The notes: generated by a model not told the origin, from the sequence alone. A DNA stretch of 64,000 nt from Rugamonas violacea (GCF_016461825.1 NZ_JAEMNU010000037.1:261015-325014); one strand, 5' to 3'. Shown: positions 47,301-58,395, counted from the first letter of the stretch. A program made the numbers and translations.

Positions 47301-48406
47301 CCGCCACCATGTTCTTCCTCAACGCCAGCGATCCGACCACCATCAACCTCTACCGCAAGGTGATGTTGGAGTGGGGCATGAAGGCGCAGAACCTGGGCCA
47401 CGACCTGCTCAAGAAATTCGCCAAGAAGCAGACCAAGGCGCCCAAGCCGAGCACCGGCAAGCCGCCCGTGCGCGAGCAGGTGATCCACTTCATCAACAAG
47501 AAGATGCCGGGCAACCTGCCGAAGAAGACCGCGCGCGCCCTGCTCGACATCGAGGACGACAAGGTGATCCCGATCATCCGCAATCCGCAGGCCACCACGG
47601 CCGACACGGAGGCGGTGTTCTACTTCCCGGGCTGCGGCTCGGAGCGCCTGTTCTCGCAGGTCGGCCTGGCCACCCAGGCGATGTTGTGGGAGGTCGGCGT
47701 GCAGACCGTGTTGCCGCCGGGTTATCTGTGCTGCGGCTATCCGCAACGCGGCAACGGCGAGTTCGACAAGGCCGAGAAGATGATGACGGACAACCGCGTG
47801 CTGTTCCACCGCATGGCCAACACGCTCAACTATCTGGACATCAAGACCGTGCTGGTTTCCTGCGGCACCTGCTACGACCAGTTGGCCACCTACGAGTTCG
47901 ACAAGATCTTCCCCGGCTGCCGCATCATGGACATCCACGAGTATCTGTTGGAGAAGGGCGTCAAGCTGGAGGGCGTCAACGGCACCCGCTATATGTACCA
48001 CGAGCCTTGCCACAACCCGATGAAGCTGCAGGACTCGGGCAAGACCATCAACTCGCTGATCAGCACCATCGACAACGTCAAGATCGAGAAGAACGACCGC
48101 TGCTGCGGCGACGCCGGCACCCTGGCCGTGTCGCGGCCCGACATCTCGACGCAGATCCGCTTCCGCAAGGAGGAGGAGATGATCAAGGGCGCCGACAAGC
48201 TGCGCGCCGACGGTTTCACCGGCGAGGTGAAGATCCTCACCAGCTGCCCGGCCTGCCTGGGCGGCGTGTCGCGCTACAGCGAGGACGCCGGCACCACCGC
48301 CGACTACATCGTCATCGAGATCGCCAAGCATCTGCTGGGCGAGAACTGGTTGCCCGACTACGTGGCCAAGGCCAACAGCGGCGGCATTGAGCGGGTGCTG
48401 GTATGA
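44381..48406 (+). CDS. Large FAD/FMN and Fe-S oxidoreductase (DUF3683 type)
   Basis: A 1341-residue fused flavin enzyme. N-terminal DUF3683 (about 15-180) precedes an FAD_binding_4 domain (about 195-345, [16 protein letters not shown] near 225), an FAD-oxidase C domain (to about 825, with [11 protein letters not shown] near 745), two 4Fe-4S cysteine sets ([11 protein letters not shown] near 872; [14 protein letters not shown] near 933), and two CCG domains (CCGYPQRGN near 1117; CCGDAGT near 1241). This looks like D-lactate or glycolate oxidase subunits joined in one chain; the substrate is not known. ATG overlap couples it to the HIT gene. Confidence 0.9.
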   Translation: MNAPAQIQALLAETPHGPAPTRLREIPYNYTSFSDREIVIRLLGEDSWSLLDALRGSRQTGRSARMLYEVLGDIWVVRRNPYLQDDMLDNPKRRQELIDALHHRLAEVDKRRLAVDAVGEGADGEQARQRSANVEQLLKAAGKAVADFGDEFRATWDLRKRTTKILSRYTEKHNIRFDGMTRVAHVTDATDWRVEYPFVVLTPDTEDEMAGLVKGCIELGLTIIPRGGGTGYTGGAVPLTPLSAVINTEKLIDLGQVEMTVLPGLDHEYATIHSGAGVITNKVSEAAEKAGFVFAVDPTSAHASCIGGNIAMNAGGKKAVLWGTALDNLASWRMVDPNGDWLEVTRLEHNLSKIHDAPVAKFLLEWTHPNTRGASKKNAPFKTETLVIEGRKFRKEGLGKDVTDKFLSGLPGIQKEGCDGLITSGRWILHKMPKFARTVCLEFFGQARDAIPSIVEIKDYLDGLPAKGEQFKTIRLAGLEHLDERYLRAVGYSTKSKRGVLPKMALFGDIVGDDENAVAQAASEVVRIANTRVGEGFVAVSAEARKKFWLDRARTAAIAKHTNAFKINEDVVIPLNRMGEYTDGIERINIELSIKNKLQLAAALHDFIAAGNLPVGKSDDASDDRVGDAEMLGDREQQALALLEQVRARWSYTLEALDLPLAQAQARLAELGLERLLPVFAQRLEQQPNATLFDVVQDRTVRITWKQEIRAQLRQIFNGAAFKLILDEATAVHQRVLRGRVFVALHMHAGDGNVHTNLPVNSDNYEMLQDAHQAVARIMVLARSLNGVISGEHGIGITKLEFLTEDEISEFRDYKQRIDPEGRFNKGKLLNLPGLGADLRNAYTPSFGLMGHESLIMQQSDIGAIATSVKDCLRCGKCKPVCATHVPRANLLYSPRDKILATSSLIEAFLYEEQTRRGISIKHWEEFEDVADHCTVCHKCVTPCPVNIDFGDVSMNMRNLLRKMDKKSFKPMAAATMFFLNASDPTTINLYRKVMLEWGMKAQNLGHDLLKKFAKKQTKAPKPSTGKPPVREQVIHFINKKMPGNLPKKTARALLDIEDDKVIPIIRNPQATTADTEAVFYFPGCGSERLFSQVGLATQAMLWEVGVQTVLPPGYLCCGYPQRGNGEFDKAEKMMTDNRVLFHRMANTLNYLDIKTVLVSCGTCYDQLATYEFDKIFPGCRIMDIHEYLLEKGVKLEGVNGTRYMYHEPCHNPMKLQDSGKTINSLISTIDNVKIEKNDRCCGDAGTLAVSRPDISTQIRFRKEEEMIKGADKLRADGFTGEVKILTSCPACLGGVSRYSEDAGTTADYIVIEIAKHLLGENWLPDYVAKANSGGIERVLV

Positions 48407-48849
48407 CGGCCGCCTGCGACCTGTGCCAGTTGTTGGCGACGACGCCCGGCCAGACCGGCGGCGCCGTCATCTGGCGCGACAGCCAGGTGTCGGTGGTGGC
48501 CGTCGACGAGGCCGAGTATCCGGGATTCTGCCGCGTGGTCTGGAACGGCCACGTCAAGGAGATGAGCGACCTGCAGCCGCGCCAGCGGCACTGGGTGATG
48601 GACGTGGTCTGGCAGGTCGAGTTGGCGGTGCGCGAGATCATGCAACCGGAAAAGGTCAACCTGGCCAGCCTGGGCAACATGACGCCGCACGTGCACTGGC
48701 ACGTCATCCCGCGCTTCCTCGACGACGCGCATTTCCCCAATCCGGTCTGGGCCACGGTCCAGCGCAGCTCGCTGCCCGAGGTGCTGGCGGCGCGCCGCGC
48801 CCTGCTGCCGCAGCTGCACGCCGACATCATCGAGCGTTTGGGCGGATAA
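48403..48849 (+). CDS. HIT family protein
   Basis: A 148-residue histidine-triad protein. The catalytic motif HVHWHVIP (His96, His98, His100) is intact, with the family block [16 protein letters not shown] before it. HIT enzymes hydrolyse nucleotide phosphoramidates or dinucleotides; the exact substrate is unknown. It overlaps the oxidoreductase stop by 4 bases. HIT, DUF971 and ubiE commonly stand in this order in betaproteobacteria. Confidence 0.92.
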   Translation: MTAACDLCQLLATTPGQTGGAVIWRDSQVSVVAVDEAEYPGFCRVVWNGHVKEMSDLQPRQRHWVMDVVWQVELAVREIMQPEKVNLASLGNMTPHVHWHVIPRFLDDAHFPNPVWATVQRSSLPEVLAARRALLPQLHADIIERLGG

Positions 48850-48899
48850 TAGCGGCAGCAAGCGTGCCGCCAGACCAAGACAACCCTGTGGCGCAAACC

Positions 48900-48926
48900 G
48901 GGGTCGGACCCGTCGGGTCCGACCCC
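48900..48926. repeat. GGGGTC-family palindromic repeat, copy 4
   Basis: GGGGTCGGACCC (48900-48911), a GTC spacer, GGGTCCGACCCC (48915-48926). Flanks AACCC/GGGTT give imperfect outer pairing. It lies in the 150-bp gap between the HIT and DUF971 genes and could act as a terminator or attenuator. Confidence 0.85.
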
Positions 48927-49002
48927 GGCTCGTGGCCTTGGGTTAAAGCCGGCCCGTCCCGCTCCTCCAATCAACCAAGCAACCCAAGTCCGCATCCCGC
49001 CC

Positions 49003-49437
49003 ATGAGCTTAAGTAAAAACAGCCCCCAGCCCACCGGCTTCACCGTGCACAGCAAATCCCGCCTGCTCGACGTCAGCTTCGACGACGGCGCCAGCTTCGC
49101 CATTCCCTTCGAGCTGCTGCGGGTGTATTCGCCGTCGGCCGAGGTGCGCGGCCACGGCCAGGGCCAGGAGGTGCTGCAGGTCGGCAAGCGCGAAGTCGGC
49201 ATCACCGCCCTCGACCCGGTCGGCAACTACGCGGTGCAGCCGACCTTCAGCGACGGCCACAACACCGGCCTGTTCAGCTGGGACTATCTGTACAAGCTGG
49301 GCAGTGAGCAGGCCGAGCTGTGGCAGAACTACCTGACCCGCCTGCACGCCTCCGGCTTCGAAGGCGACAGCGGCCGCGAACCCGGCACCACCCTGACCGC
49401 CCCGGCCAAGGCCCACGGCTGCGGCGGCAAGCACTAA
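49003..49437 (+). CDS. DUF971 (GBBH-like) domain protein
   Basis: A 144-residue protein matching DUF971, the gamma-butyrobetaine hydroxylase-like N-terminal domain. It has SRLLDVSFDDGASFAIPFELLRVYSPSAEVRGHG and later DGHNTGLFSWDYLYKLG. The C-terminus ends HGCGGKH. Function in bacteria is unclear; it is often next to ubiE. A higBA pair lies between it and ubiE here. Confidence 0.88.
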   Translation: MSLSKNSPQPTGFTVHSKSRLLDVSFDDGASFAIPFELLRVYSPSAEVRGHGQGQEVLQVGKREVGITALDPVGNYAVQPTFSDGHNTGLFSWDYLYKLGSEQAELWQNYLTRLHASGFEGDSGREPGTTLTAPAKAHGCGGKH

Positions 49438-49540
49438 ACCAGGCAGCGAAACGGCGGGCCTGTTGCTGTTCATCTGAGCGCGCGCAACCGCGCTTTGTTG
49501 AGGAATTGACGGTGATGAGGGGCGGTATTAACGTCGCGGC

Positions 49541-49822
49541 ATGATCCTCAATTTTCGCGATAAGATGACAGCGCTGGTGTGGAATGGCACATTGGTGCAT
49601 GGATTGCCGGTGACGGTACAAAATGTTGCCCGGCGAAAGTTGAGAATGCTGAACAGTGCCTTGCTGCTTGGCGACTTGCGGGCGCCGCCGGGCAATCGCC
49701 TAGAGGCCTTGAAGGGCGCGCGCAAGGGGCAATATAGTATTCGCATCAACCAGCAGTGGCGCATCTGTTTCCTCTGGCAGGATGGGGATTGCGCCGAGGT
49801 CGAGATAGTCGACTATCACTAG
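49541..49822 (+). CDS. higB: HigB/RelE-superfamily toxin
   Basis: A 93-residue toxin of the HigB group, expected to cleave mRNA on the ribosome. The family end GQYSIRINQQWRICFLW and EVEIVDYH is intact, and LEALKGARKG is the basic loop. A possible TTGACG (49506-49511) upstream lacks a well-spaced -10. It is followed 11 bp later by its antitoxin, the reversed toxin-first order typical of higBA. It differs from the decayed remnant at 21.4 kb. Confidence 0.93.
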   Translation: MILNFRDKMTALVWNGTLVHGLPVTVQNVARRKLRMLNSALLLGDLRAPPGNRLEALKGARKGQYSIRINQQWRICFLWQDGDCAEVEIVDYH

Positions 49823-49833
49823 CGGAGAACTTG

Positions 49834-50130
49834 ATGGCGAAATTGAAGAATATCCATCCAGGGGAGATTCTGCTGGAGGAATTTCTTAAACCGATGGGCA
49901 TCAGCCAGAATGCACTGGCCCGCGCCATTGGCGTACCTTCGCGCCGCATCAATGACATCGTTTTGGAAAAACGTGGCATCAGCGCCGACACGGCGCTACG
50001 TCTGGCGCGCACCTTCGGCACCAGCGAATCTTTTTGGATGGGCTTGCAGGTCGACTTTGAGCTGGAAAAGGCGCGACAGGAGATCGGCACCCATTTGAAG
50101 GCGATTCAGCGCCTGTCCGCGCCCGGATAG
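49834..50130 (+). CDS. higA: HigA-type antitoxin, XRE family
   Basis: A 98-residue helix-turn-helix antitoxin. It begins MAKLKNIHPGEILLEEFLKP, the HigA N-terminus, with the HTH ISQNALARAIGVPSRRINDI and a following RGISADTALRLARTFG helix. It neutralises HigB and should repress the operon. ATG at 49834 follows GGAG; an upstream in-frame ATG at 49756 lies inside higB and is rejected. It ends 75 bp before ubiE. Confidence 0.93.
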   Translation: MAKLKNIHPGEILLEEFLKPMGISQNALARAIGVPSRRINDIVLEKRGISADTALRLARTFGTSESFWMGLQVDFELEKARQEIGTHLKAIQRLSAPG

Positions 50131-50173
50131 TGGCGCTTTGCAGGAATCGGAATCCAACGGGGCGGGCCGCTTG

Positions 50174-50179
50174 TATAAT
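50174..50179 (+). promoter_or_regulatory. -10 box of ubiE
   Basis: A perfect TATAAT at 50174-50179, without a clear -35. It would start transcription near 50186, about 20 nt before ubiE. This lets ubiE be expressed independently of the inserted higBA pair. Confidence 0.5.
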
Positions 50180-50205
50180 GCAGGCAAACTAACAGGCCGC
50201 CCAAT

Positions 50206-50940
50206 ATGACCAATACCACCCATTTCGGTTACAAAACCGTCGCTGAAGACGACAAAGTCCGCGAAGTCGCCAAGGTTTTCCACTCCGTCGCCGCCAAATA
50301 CGATGTGATGAACGATCTCATGTCGGCCGGCCTGCACCGTTTGTGGAAGACCTTCACCATCGCCCACGCCGGCGTGCGTCCCGGCTTCAAGGTGCTCGAC
50401 ATCGCCGGCGGCACCGGCGACCTGGCCAAGGCCTTCGCCAAGCAGGCCGGCCCGTCCGGCGAGGTCTGGCTGACCGACATCAACGAGTCGATGTTGCGCG
50501 TCGGCCGCGACCGTCTCTTGAATCGCGGCCTGTTGACCCCCACCTTGTTGTGTGACGCGGAAAAATTGCCCTTCCCGGACAATTATTTCGACCGCGTCAG
50601 CGTCGCCTTCGGCCTGCGCAACATGACCCACAAGGACCAGGCGCTGGCCGAGATGCGCCGCGTGCTCAAGCCGGGCGGCAAGTTGCTGGTGCTGGAATTC
50701 TCCAAGGTGCCGGCGGCCTTGCAAAAACCATATGACCTGTATTCCTTCCAGGTGCTGCCGTGGCTGGGTCAAAAGATCGCCGGCGACGCCGAAAGCTACC
50801 GCTATCTGGCCGAGTCGATCCGCATGCATCCGGACCAGGAGACCCTGAAGACGATGATGCAGGACGCCGGGCTGGAAAAAGTCCAGTATTACAATCTGAC
50901 GGCAGGTGTGGCCGCTTTACACACCGGTATCAAACTGTAA
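50206..50940 (+). CDS. ubiE: Ubiquinone/menaquinone biosynthesis C-methyltransferase
   Basis: SAM-dependent C-methylation in ubiquinone synthesis. The 244-residue protein has family signature [20 protein letters not shown] near the N-terminus, the SAM motif [16 protein letters not shown] at about 64-78, and [20 protein letters not shown] [16 protein letters not shown] near 128. It starts the ubiE-Tim44-ubiJ-ubiB block. Confidence 0.97.
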   Translation: MTNTTHFGYKTVAEDDKVREVAKVFHSVAAKYDVMNDLMSAGLHRLWKTFTIAHAGVRPGFKVLDIAGGTGDLAKAFAKQAGPSGEVWLTDINESMLRVGRDRLLNRGLLTPTLLCDAEKLPFPDNYFDRVSVAFGLRNMTHKDQALAEMRRVLKPGGKLLVLEFSKVPAALQKPYDLYSFQVLPWLGQKIAGDAESYRYLAESIRMHPDQETLKTMMQDAGLEKVQYYNLTAGVAALHTGIKL

Positions 50941-50962
50941 GACTTTTGTAGGAAGCAAAGAT

Positions 50963-51934
50963 ATGAACATGAAGAAAATCCTGATCGGCGCCATGCTGGC
51001 CGTGTCCGCCTTTTCGATGATGGCCGAGTCGATCGCCCGTCCCATGGGCGGTGGCCGCTCGATCGGCCGCCAGTCGTCCAACGTCAGCCGCACGGCGCCA
51101 ACGCCGGCCCAGCAGGCGCCGCGTCCGGCCGCCGCGCCGGCCCCGGCGCCCGCCGCGCCAGCCATCCCGCCCAAGCCGGCCAGCCCTTGGAAGGGTATCC
51201 TGGGCGGCGCGCTGCTCGGTCTGGGCGTGGGCGCCTTGCTGTCGCACTTCGGCATGGGCGGCGCCCTGGGCAGCATGTTCGGCTCGATCATCATGCTCGC
51301 CCTGCTGGCCGGCGCGGCCTTCTTCATCATCCGCATGATCCGCAACCGCAGCGCCGGCAACGCGCCGGCCGCGCCCGGCGCCTTCGGCGGCGGCGGCAAT
51401 GGCAACTTCGGCGGCGGTGGCTTCAGCAACGCCATGCCGCAGGGCGCCGGCGCCACGCCGGAAATCGGTTCGCGCCTGCCTAGCCAGGCCTTCGAGCCGC
51501 TGCAAGCGGGCTCGTCGGGCGTGGCCCTGGACAAGCCGGTCGCCCACACGCCGTGGGGCGTGCCGGCCGACTTCGACGCGCCGGCCTTCCTGCGCGTGGC
51601 CAAGAGCAACTTCATCCGCCTGCAGGCGGCCTGGGACAAGGGCGACGTCGCCGACATCCGCGAGTTCACCACGCCCGAGGTGTTCGCCGAGCTGAAGATG
51701 CAGATCAGCGAGCGCGGCGCGCAGGCCGACTTCACCGACGTGGTCAGCATCGACGCCGAGCTGCTCGGCATCGAGACGGCCGCCAACGAGTACCTGGCCA
51801 GCGTCAAGTTCATCGGCAGCATCAAGTCGGCGCCGACCGCCGCCGCCGAACCCTTCCAGGAGGTGTGGAACCTGAGCAAGCCGGTGTCCGGCGGCGGCGG
51901 CTGGATGCTGGCAGGTATCCAGCAACTGTCCTGA
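50963..51934 (+). CDS. Tim44-like domain protein
   Basis: A 323-residue exported or membrane protein. It has an N-terminal hydrophobic signal (MKKILIGAMLAVSAFSMMAE), a Pro/Ala-rich linker, Gly-rich membrane-like segments (ILGGALLGLGVGALLSHFG and IIMLALLAGAAFFIIRMI), and a C-terminal Tim44-like domain (about 195-320) starting FLRVAKSNFIRLQAAWDKGD. Its role in bacteria is unknown; the location next to ubi genes is common in betaproteobacteria. AGGAAG precedes ATG at 50963. Confidence 0.85.
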   Translation: MNMKKILIGAMLAVSAFSMMAESIARPMGGGRSIGRQSSNVSRTAPTPAQQAPRPAAAPAPAPAAPAIPPKPASPWKGILGGALLGLGVGALLSHFGMGGALGSMFGSIIMLALLAGAAFFIIRMIRNRSAGNAPAAPGAFGGGGNGNFGGGGFSNAMPQGAGATPEIGSRLPSQAFEPLQAGSSGVALDKPVAHTPWGVPADFDAPAFLRVAKSNFIRLQAAWDKGDVADIREFTTPEVFAELKMQISERGAQADFTDVVSIDAELLGIETAANEYLASVKFIGSIKSAPTAAAEPFQEVWNLSKPVSGGGGWMLAGIQQLS

Positions 51935-52000
51935 CACTCGCGGGTGCAGGTAATTTGACCAGGCCGCCGGGATATTGCCCGGCGAACTGGTAAGATCAAG

Positions 52001-52030
52001 ACCGCCCACTTTTCGGGCGGTTTTGTTTTT
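52001..52030 (+). terminator. Rho-independent terminator between Tim44-like gene and ubiJ
   Basis: ACCGCCC (52001-52007) pairs with GGGCGGT (52015-52021), loop ACTTTTC, followed by TTTGTTTTTT. It lies only 15 bp before the ubiJ ATG, so it may end the ubiE transcript or attenuate ubiJ-ubiB. Confidence 0.85.
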
Positions 52031-52044
52031 TGAGCGGCGAACGC

Positions 52045-52707
52045 ATGACACCACCGAATTCATCCCATTTCCCCTCCCTCCCGGACGCGGCCGCGCCCGT
52101 CATCGCCACCGTCAACCACCTGTTGGCCCAGGAACCCTGGGCGCGGCGGGAATTGCTGCGGCACGCGGGCAAGGTCGCCTGTGTCGACGCCGGCAGCCTG
52201 GCGCTGCGCCTGCGCGTCGGCGGCGACGGTCTGCTGGAGGCGGCCCCGGCCGAACAGGAGGCCGCCGTCACCATCCGCGTCAAGCTGTCCGACCTGCCGC
52301 TGATCCTGCGGCAGCGCGAGCGCGCCTTCTCCTACGTCAAGATCGACGGCGACGCCGAGTTCGCCAACGCCATCTCCAGCCTGTCCAAATCGCTGCGCTG
52401 GGAGGCCGAGCACGACCTGGAGAAAGTGATCGGCCCGGTCGCCGCCGTGCGCGTGGTGGCCGGCGCCAAGGCCGCCTTCGGCGCCGTCAAGGCGGGCCAG
52501 CGCAAGCTGGCCGAGAACCTCGCCGAATATTTCCTCGACGAGCAGCCGATGCTGCTGCGTCCGGCCGTGGTGGCGGCCTTCTCGGCCGACGTGGCGCGCC
52601 TGCGCGACGACGTCGAACGGGCCGCCAAGCGCCTGGCCAAGCTGGAGCAGAAGCTGGCGGCGCGCGCGGCCGCCACACCCCCGCAACACGATACGGACCC
52701 TCAATGA
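52045..52707 (+). CDS. ubiJ: Ubiquinone biosynthesis accessory factor UbiJ (SCP2 domain)
   Basis: UbiJ binds lipid intermediates and organises the ubiquinone complex with UbiK. The 220-residue protein has an SCP2-like domain (about 15-120) and a C-terminal coiled coil ([20 protein letters not shown]) that would pair with UbiK. ATG at 52045 is preferred to an in-frame TTG at 52030, which lies in the terminator tail. It overlaps ubiB by 4 bases. Confidence 0.92.
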   Translation: MTPPNSSHFPSLPDAAAPVIATVNHLLAQEPWARRELLRHAGKVACVDAGSLALRLRVGGDGLLEAAPAEQEAAVTIRVKLSDLPLILRQRERAFSYVKIDGDAEFANAISSLSKSLRWEAEHDLEKVIGPVAAVRVVAGAKAAFGAVKAGQRKLAENLAEYFLDEQPMLLRPAVVAAFSADVARLRDDVERAAKRLAKLEQKLAARAAATPPQHDTDPQ

Positions 52708-54272
52708 TCTTGAAATTCCTGCGCCTGCTGAAAATCCTCCGCGTCGCCGTCCGCTACGGCCTCGACGAAATCGCCATCTCCGGCCTGAAGGTGCCGCGCA
52801 TCGCCAAGCTGATCGACACCGTCATCTTCTGGCGCGACATCTCGGCGCCGCGCGGCGAACGGCTGCGCATGGCGCTCGAAGACCTCGGTCCGATCTTCGT
52901 CAAGTTCGGCCAGGTGCTGTCGACCCGGCGCGACCTGATTCCGCTCGACCTGGTCGAGGAGCTGGCCAAGCTGCAGGACCGGGTGCCGCCGTTCCCCTCC
53001 GACCTGGCCATCGCGCAGATCCAGAAGTCGCTCGGCGCCCACCCGGACCAGCTGTTCGCCTCGTTCGAACGGACCCCGGTGGCCTCCGCCTCGATCGCCC
53101 AGGTGCACTTCGCCACCTTGAAGGACGGCAAGCAGGTGGCCGTCAAGGTGCTGCGCCCCGGCATGAAGAAGTCGATCGACGAGGACGTCGCGCTGATGCA
53201 CATCGCCGCCGAGTGGATCGGCCGCATCTGGGCCGACAGCAAGCGCCTCAAGCCGAAGGAGGTGGTGGCCGAGTTCGACAAATACCTGCACGACGAGCTC
53301 GACCTGATGCGCGAGGCGGCCAACGCCAGCCAGCTGCGGCGCAACTTCGCCGGCTCCGACCTGCTGCTGGTGCCGGAGATGTACTGGGACTATTGCTCCA
53401 GCAGCGTGATCGTCATGGAGCGCATGCACGGCATCCCGGTGTCGCAGATCGACCGGCTGGAAGCGGCCGGCGTCGACCTGAAAAAGTTGTCGAGCGACGG
53501 CGTGGAGATCTTCTTCACCCAGGTGTTCCGCGACGGCTTCTTCCACGCCGACATGCACCCCGGCAATATCCTGGTGTCGATCGAACCGGCCACCTTCGGC
53601 CGCTACATCGCGCTCGACTTCGGCATCGTCGGCACCCTGAACGACTTCGACAAGGACTACCTGTCGCAGAACTTCCTGGCCTTCTTCCGCCGCGACTACA
53701 AGCGCGTCGCCGAGGCCCACATCGAGTCCGGCTGGGCACCCAAGGAAACCCGCGTCGACGAGCTCGAATCGGCCGTGCGCGCCTGCTGCGAGCCGATCTT
53801 CGACCGGCCGCTGAAGGACATCTCCTTCGGCCAGATCCTGCTGCGCCTGTTCCAGACCTCGCGCCGCTTCAACGTCGAGGTGCAGCCGCAACTGGTGCTG
53901 CTGCAAAAGACCCTGCTCAACATCGAAGGCCTGGGGCGCCAGCTCGACCCCGACCTCGACCTGTGGAAGACCGCCAAGCCCTACCTGGAAAACTGGATGG
54001 CCGAGCAGGTCGGCTGGCAAGGCATGTGGCAGCGCCTGAAGGCCGAGGCGCCGCGCTACACCCACATCCTGCCGCAACTGCCGCGCCTGCTGCACCGCGC
54101 GCTGGAGCAGGGCGGCGAGCCGGCGGCCGACAACAGCGAACTGATCAAAACGCTGATCGGCGAACAGCAGCGCACCAATCGACTGCTCAGCCTGGTGATC
54201 TATTTCGCCGGCGCCTTCGCCATCGGCGTGCTCGGCTTCCAGCTCTACCTGCGCTGGCAGCACATGCAGTAA
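52704..54272 (+). CDS. ubiB: Ubiquinone biosynthesis protein kinase-like UbiB
   Basis: An ADCK/ABC1 atypical kinase-like protein needed for ubiquinone synthesis. The 522-residue product has the KxGQ motif [16 protein letters not shown] near residue 70, the catalytic VAVKVLRP near 148, [11 protein letters not shown] near 285, and DFGIVG near 305. Two C-terminal transmembrane helices are expected ([20 protein letters not shown]). It is translationally coupled to ubiJ. Confidence 0.96.
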   Translation: MILKFLRLLKILRVAVRYGLDEIAISGLKVPRIAKLIDTVIFWRDISAPRGERLRMALEDLGPIFVKFGQVLSTRRDLIPLDLVEELAKLQDRVPPFPSDLAIAQIQKSLGAHPDQLFASFERTPVASASIAQVHFATLKDGKQVAVKVLRPGMKKSIDEDVALMHIAAEWIGRIWADSKRLKPKEVVAEFDKYLHDELDLMREAANASQLRRNFAGSDLLLVPEMYWDYCSSSVIVMERMHGIPVSQIDRLEAAGVDLKKLSSDGVEIFFTQVFRDGFFHADMHPGNILVSIEPATFGRYIALDFGIVGTLNDFDKDYLSQNFLAFFRRDYKRVAEAHIESGWAPKETRVDELESAVRACCEPIFDRPLKDISFGQILLRLFQTSRRFNVEVQPQLVLLQKTLLNIEGLGRQLDPDLDLWKTAKPYLENWMAEQVGWQGMWQRLKAEAPRYTHILPQLPRLLHRALEQGGEPAADNSELIKTLIGEQQRTNRLLSLVIYFAGAFAIGVLGFQLYLRWQHMQ

Positions 54273-54292
54273 ATGAATCAAAGGCGGCAAAC

Positions 54293-54889
54293 ATGCAACA
54301 ATTTCATGAACGCGACCCGCTGACGCCGGCCTTCTGGGACGAGCGCTTCGCCGGCAATTTCACCCCCTGGGACAGGGGCGGCGTGCCGCAGGCGCTGCGC
54401 GATTTCGCCGCCGCCGCGCCGACGCCGTTGACCACCCTGATTCCCGGCTGCGGTTCGGCCCACGAGCTGGCCTGCCTGGCCGAAGCCGGTTGGGACGTGA
54501 CCGCCATCGACTTCTCGCCGGCGGCGGTGGCCGCCGCCAAGGCCGCCGTCGGCCCTTGGGCGGGCAGGGTGGTCGAAGCCGACTTCTTCGCCTGGCGGCC
54601 GGCCGCGCCGCTGCAACTGATCTACGAACGGGCCTTCCTGTGCGCCATGCCGCGCGCACTGTGGCCGCGGGTGGCGGCGCGCTGGGCCGAGCTGCTGGCG
54701 CCCGGCGCCCTGCTGGCCGGCTATTTCTTTTTCGACAATGCGGCCAAGGGGCCGCCGTTCGGCATCGCCCGCGAACAGCTCGACGCGCTGCTGGCGCCGC
54801 ACTTCGACTGCGTCGAGGACGCCGCCGTGGCCGACTCGATCGCCGTCTTCGAGGGCAAGGAGCGCTGGCTGGTCTGGCGCCGCCGCTGA
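54293..54889 (+). CDS. TPMT-family SAM-dependent methyltransferase
   Basis: A 198-residue Rossmann-fold methyltransferase. The thiopurine methyltransferase pattern is visible: FWDERFAGNFTPWDRGGVP near residues 14-32, motif I LIPGCGSAHEL near 47, and AIDFSPAAVAAA. Some members methylate selenium, tellurium or thiols; the substrate here is unknown. It follows ubiB by 20 bp, so it may share its transcript. Confidence 0.88.
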   Translation: MQQFHERDPLTPAFWDERFAGNFTPWDRGGVPQALRDFAAAAPTPLTTLIPGCGSAHELACLAEAGWDVTAIDFSPAAVAAAKAAVGPWAGRVVEADFFAWRPAAPLQLIYERAFLCAMPRALWPRVAARWAELLAPGALLAGYFFFDNAAKGPPFGIAREQLDALLAPHFDCVEDAAVADSIAVFEGKERWLVWRRR

Positions 54890-54950
54890 CGCCGTGTTGC
54901 CCGGCCGCCCGGCGGCCAGCGGAAAACCGCGATGGGCCGGAAAAAAGCTT

Positions 54951-54956
54951 TATAAT
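54951..54956 (+). promoter_or_regulatory. -10 box upstream of the FmdB gene
   Basis: A perfect TATAAT at 54951-54956 with transcription expected near 54963. The -35 is weak. It would drive the FmdB-DUF502-aspS unit. Confidence 0.45.
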
Positions 54957-54989
54957 TCAGGGTTTTTGATGATTTTTGCGGAGTAATAG

Positions 54990-55292
54990 ATGCCGATCTA
55001 CGCTTACCGCTGCGAGGAATGTGGCTTTGCCAAGGATGTCTTGCAAAAGATCTCCGACCCGCAGCTGACTGATTGCCCGACGTGTGGCAAGGCAAGTTTT
55101 AAGAAACAACTGACCGCCGCCGGTTTCCAGCTGAAGGGTACCGGTTGGTACGCCACCGATTTCCGTGGCGGCACCGCGCCGGCCACCGGCGTCTCCAGCG
55201 GTCCGGTGGAGGGCGCCGCCAAGGCCGACGCCGCCCCGGCGCCGGCCGCGCCGGCCGCCGCCGCGCCGTCCGGCAACTCGGGAGCCGACTAA
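54990..55292 (+). CDS. FmdB-family zinc-ribbon protein
   Basis: A 100-residue protein. The N-terminal zinc ribbon has two CxxC pairs, CEEC at residues 8-11 and CPTC at about 31-34, and starts MPIYAYRCEECGFAKD; the C-terminus is Ala/Pro-rich. The family is proposed to regulate genes, but role is unclear. FmdB, DUF502 and aspS occur in this order in many betaproteobacteria. Confidence 0.9.
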   Translation: MPIYAYRCEECGFAKDVLQKISDPQLTDCPTCGKASFKKQLTAAGFQLKGTGWYATDFRGGTAPATGVSSGPVEGAAKADAAPAPAAPAAAAPSGNSGAD

Positions 55293-55365
55293 ACCAGAGG
55301 ATCTGCTCAGGCCGGGCGGACGCGGCATCTTGCCGCCGCCGCCATCACCCTTCACCGAGAACACG

Positions 55366-55983
55366 ATGCGCAAATATTTTATTACCGGTTTGCTGATACT
55401 GGTGCCGCTGGCGATCACCGCCTGGGTGCTGAATCTGGTGATCGGCACCATGGACCAATCGCTGTTGATCGTGCCCGAGCGCTGGCAGCCGCGCACCCTG
55501 ATCGGCTTCGACATCCCCGGCCTGGGCACCATGCTGACGGTGTTGATCGTGTTCCTGACCGGCCTGTTGACCAACAACCTGGTCGGTAATTATGTGGTCA
55601 AGCTGTGGGAGCGCCTGTTGCAGCGCATCCCGGTGGTCAGCTCCCTGTACGGCAGCGTCAAGCAGGTCTCCGACACCTTGTTCTCGTCGTCCGGCAACGC
55701 CTTCCGCAAGGCCGTGCTGGTGCCGTATCCGCACCAGAACTCCTGGACCATCGCCTTCCTCACCGGCACGCCGGGCGGCGATGTGAAGAACCACCTGGTG
55801 GGCGACTATGTCAGCGTGTATGTGCCGACCACGCCCAACCCCACGTCGGGCTTCTTCCTGATGATGGCGCGCAAGGATGTGGTCGAGCTCGATATGAGCG
55901 TCGATACCGCCCTGAAATACATCGTCTCGATGGGTGTGGTGGCGCCGGATGCGCCGCCGGCCAACGAGGCGGCCAGCAAATGA
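55366..55983 (+). CDS. DUF502 family membrane protein
   Basis: A 205-residue inner-membrane protein with two transmembrane helices at the N-terminus (YFITGLLILVPLAITAWVLN and MLTVLIVFLTGLLTNN), followed by a cytoplasmic domain with the conserved RIPVVSSLYGSVKQVSDTL block. Function is unknown. ATG at 55366 starts MRKYFITGLL. Translation is likely coupled by proximity to the FmdB and aspS genes. Confidence 0.88.
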   Translation: MRKYFITGLLILVPLAITAWVLNLVIGTMDQSLLIVPERWQPRTLIGFDIPGLGTMLTVLIVFLTGLLTNNLVGNYVVKLWERLLQRIPVVSSLYGSVKQVSDTLFSSSGNAFRKAVLVPYPHQNSWTIAFLTGTPGGDVKNHLVGDYVSVYVPTTPNPTSGFFLMMARKDVVELDMSVDTALKYIVSMGVVAPDAPPANEAASK

Positions 55984-56048
55984 ACGCGCCGCGCCTCGTT
56001 GCGGCGAACTGAGAATCAAACGAAATTTAACCTGAACTGAGAAATAAC

Positions 56049-57857
<1,809 letters not shown>

Positions 57858-57901
57858 TCTAGTTCTGTTGCGTCCGCTCCGGCGGACGCGGCGTGATCTT
57901 C

Positions 57902-57931
57902 AAAAGGCGCACTGGTTGCGCCTTTTCTTTT
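57902..57931 (+). terminator. Rho-independent terminator after aspS
   Basis: A perfect 10-bp stem, AAAAGGCGCA (57902-57911) with TGCGCCTTTT (57917-57926), loop CTGGT, followed by CTTTT. It lies just before nudB. Confidence 0.9.
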
Positions 57932-57939
57932 GCCCGAAC

Positions 57940-58395
57940 ATGAAGCCATACAAGATTCCCGAATCCGTGCTGGTGGTGATCCACACCGCCGACCTGCAGG
58001 TGTTGCTGATCGAGCGGGCCGACAAGCCCGGCTTCTGGCAGTCGGTCACCGGCTCGCTCGACGCGCCCGACGAGCCGCTGGCGCAAACCGCCGCGCGCGA
58101 ACTGTTCGAGGAGACCGGCATCGCCGCCGACGCCGAACGCATCGTGCTGCGCGACTGGCACTTGTCGAACATCTACACCATCTATCCCGTCTGGCGCCAC
58201 CGCTACGCCCCCGGCGTGACGGAAAACACCGAGCACGTGTTCAGCGTCGAAGTGCCGCGCGACATCGCCGTCACCCTCAGCGCGCGCGAACACCTGAACC
58301 ATTGCTGGCTGCCGTATCTCGACGCGGCCGACAAATGCTTCTCCTCGTCGAACGCCGAAGCCATCCTGCAACTGCCCCAGCAGCTCAAGCGCTAA
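57940..58395 (+). CDS. nudB: Dihydroneopterin triphosphate diphosphatase (Nudix)
   Basis: Removes pyrophosphate from dihydroneopterin triphosphate in folate synthesis. The 151-residue Nudix protein starts MKPYKIPESVLVVIHTAD, and has the NudB block GFWQSVTGSLDAPDEPLAQT with the Nudix helix ARELFEETGI at about 54-63. ATG at 57940 is preferred over an open frame upstream that runs through the aspS terminator. NudB is commonly just after aspS in this group. Confidence 0.9.
   Translation: MKPYKIPESVLVVIHTADLQVLLIERADKPGFWQSVTGSLDAPDEPLAQTAARELFEETGIAADAERIVLRDWHLSNIYTIYPVWRHRYAPGVTENTEHVFSVEVPRDIAVTLSAREHLNHCWLPYLDAADKCFSSSNAEAILQLPQQLKR

Noticed and set aside
44351..48331. A 1326-residue open frame on the minus strand across the large oxidoreductase
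   Set aside because: It is the mirror-frame effect of high-GC codon use; it lacks domains and the plus-strand gene has clear catalytic motifs.
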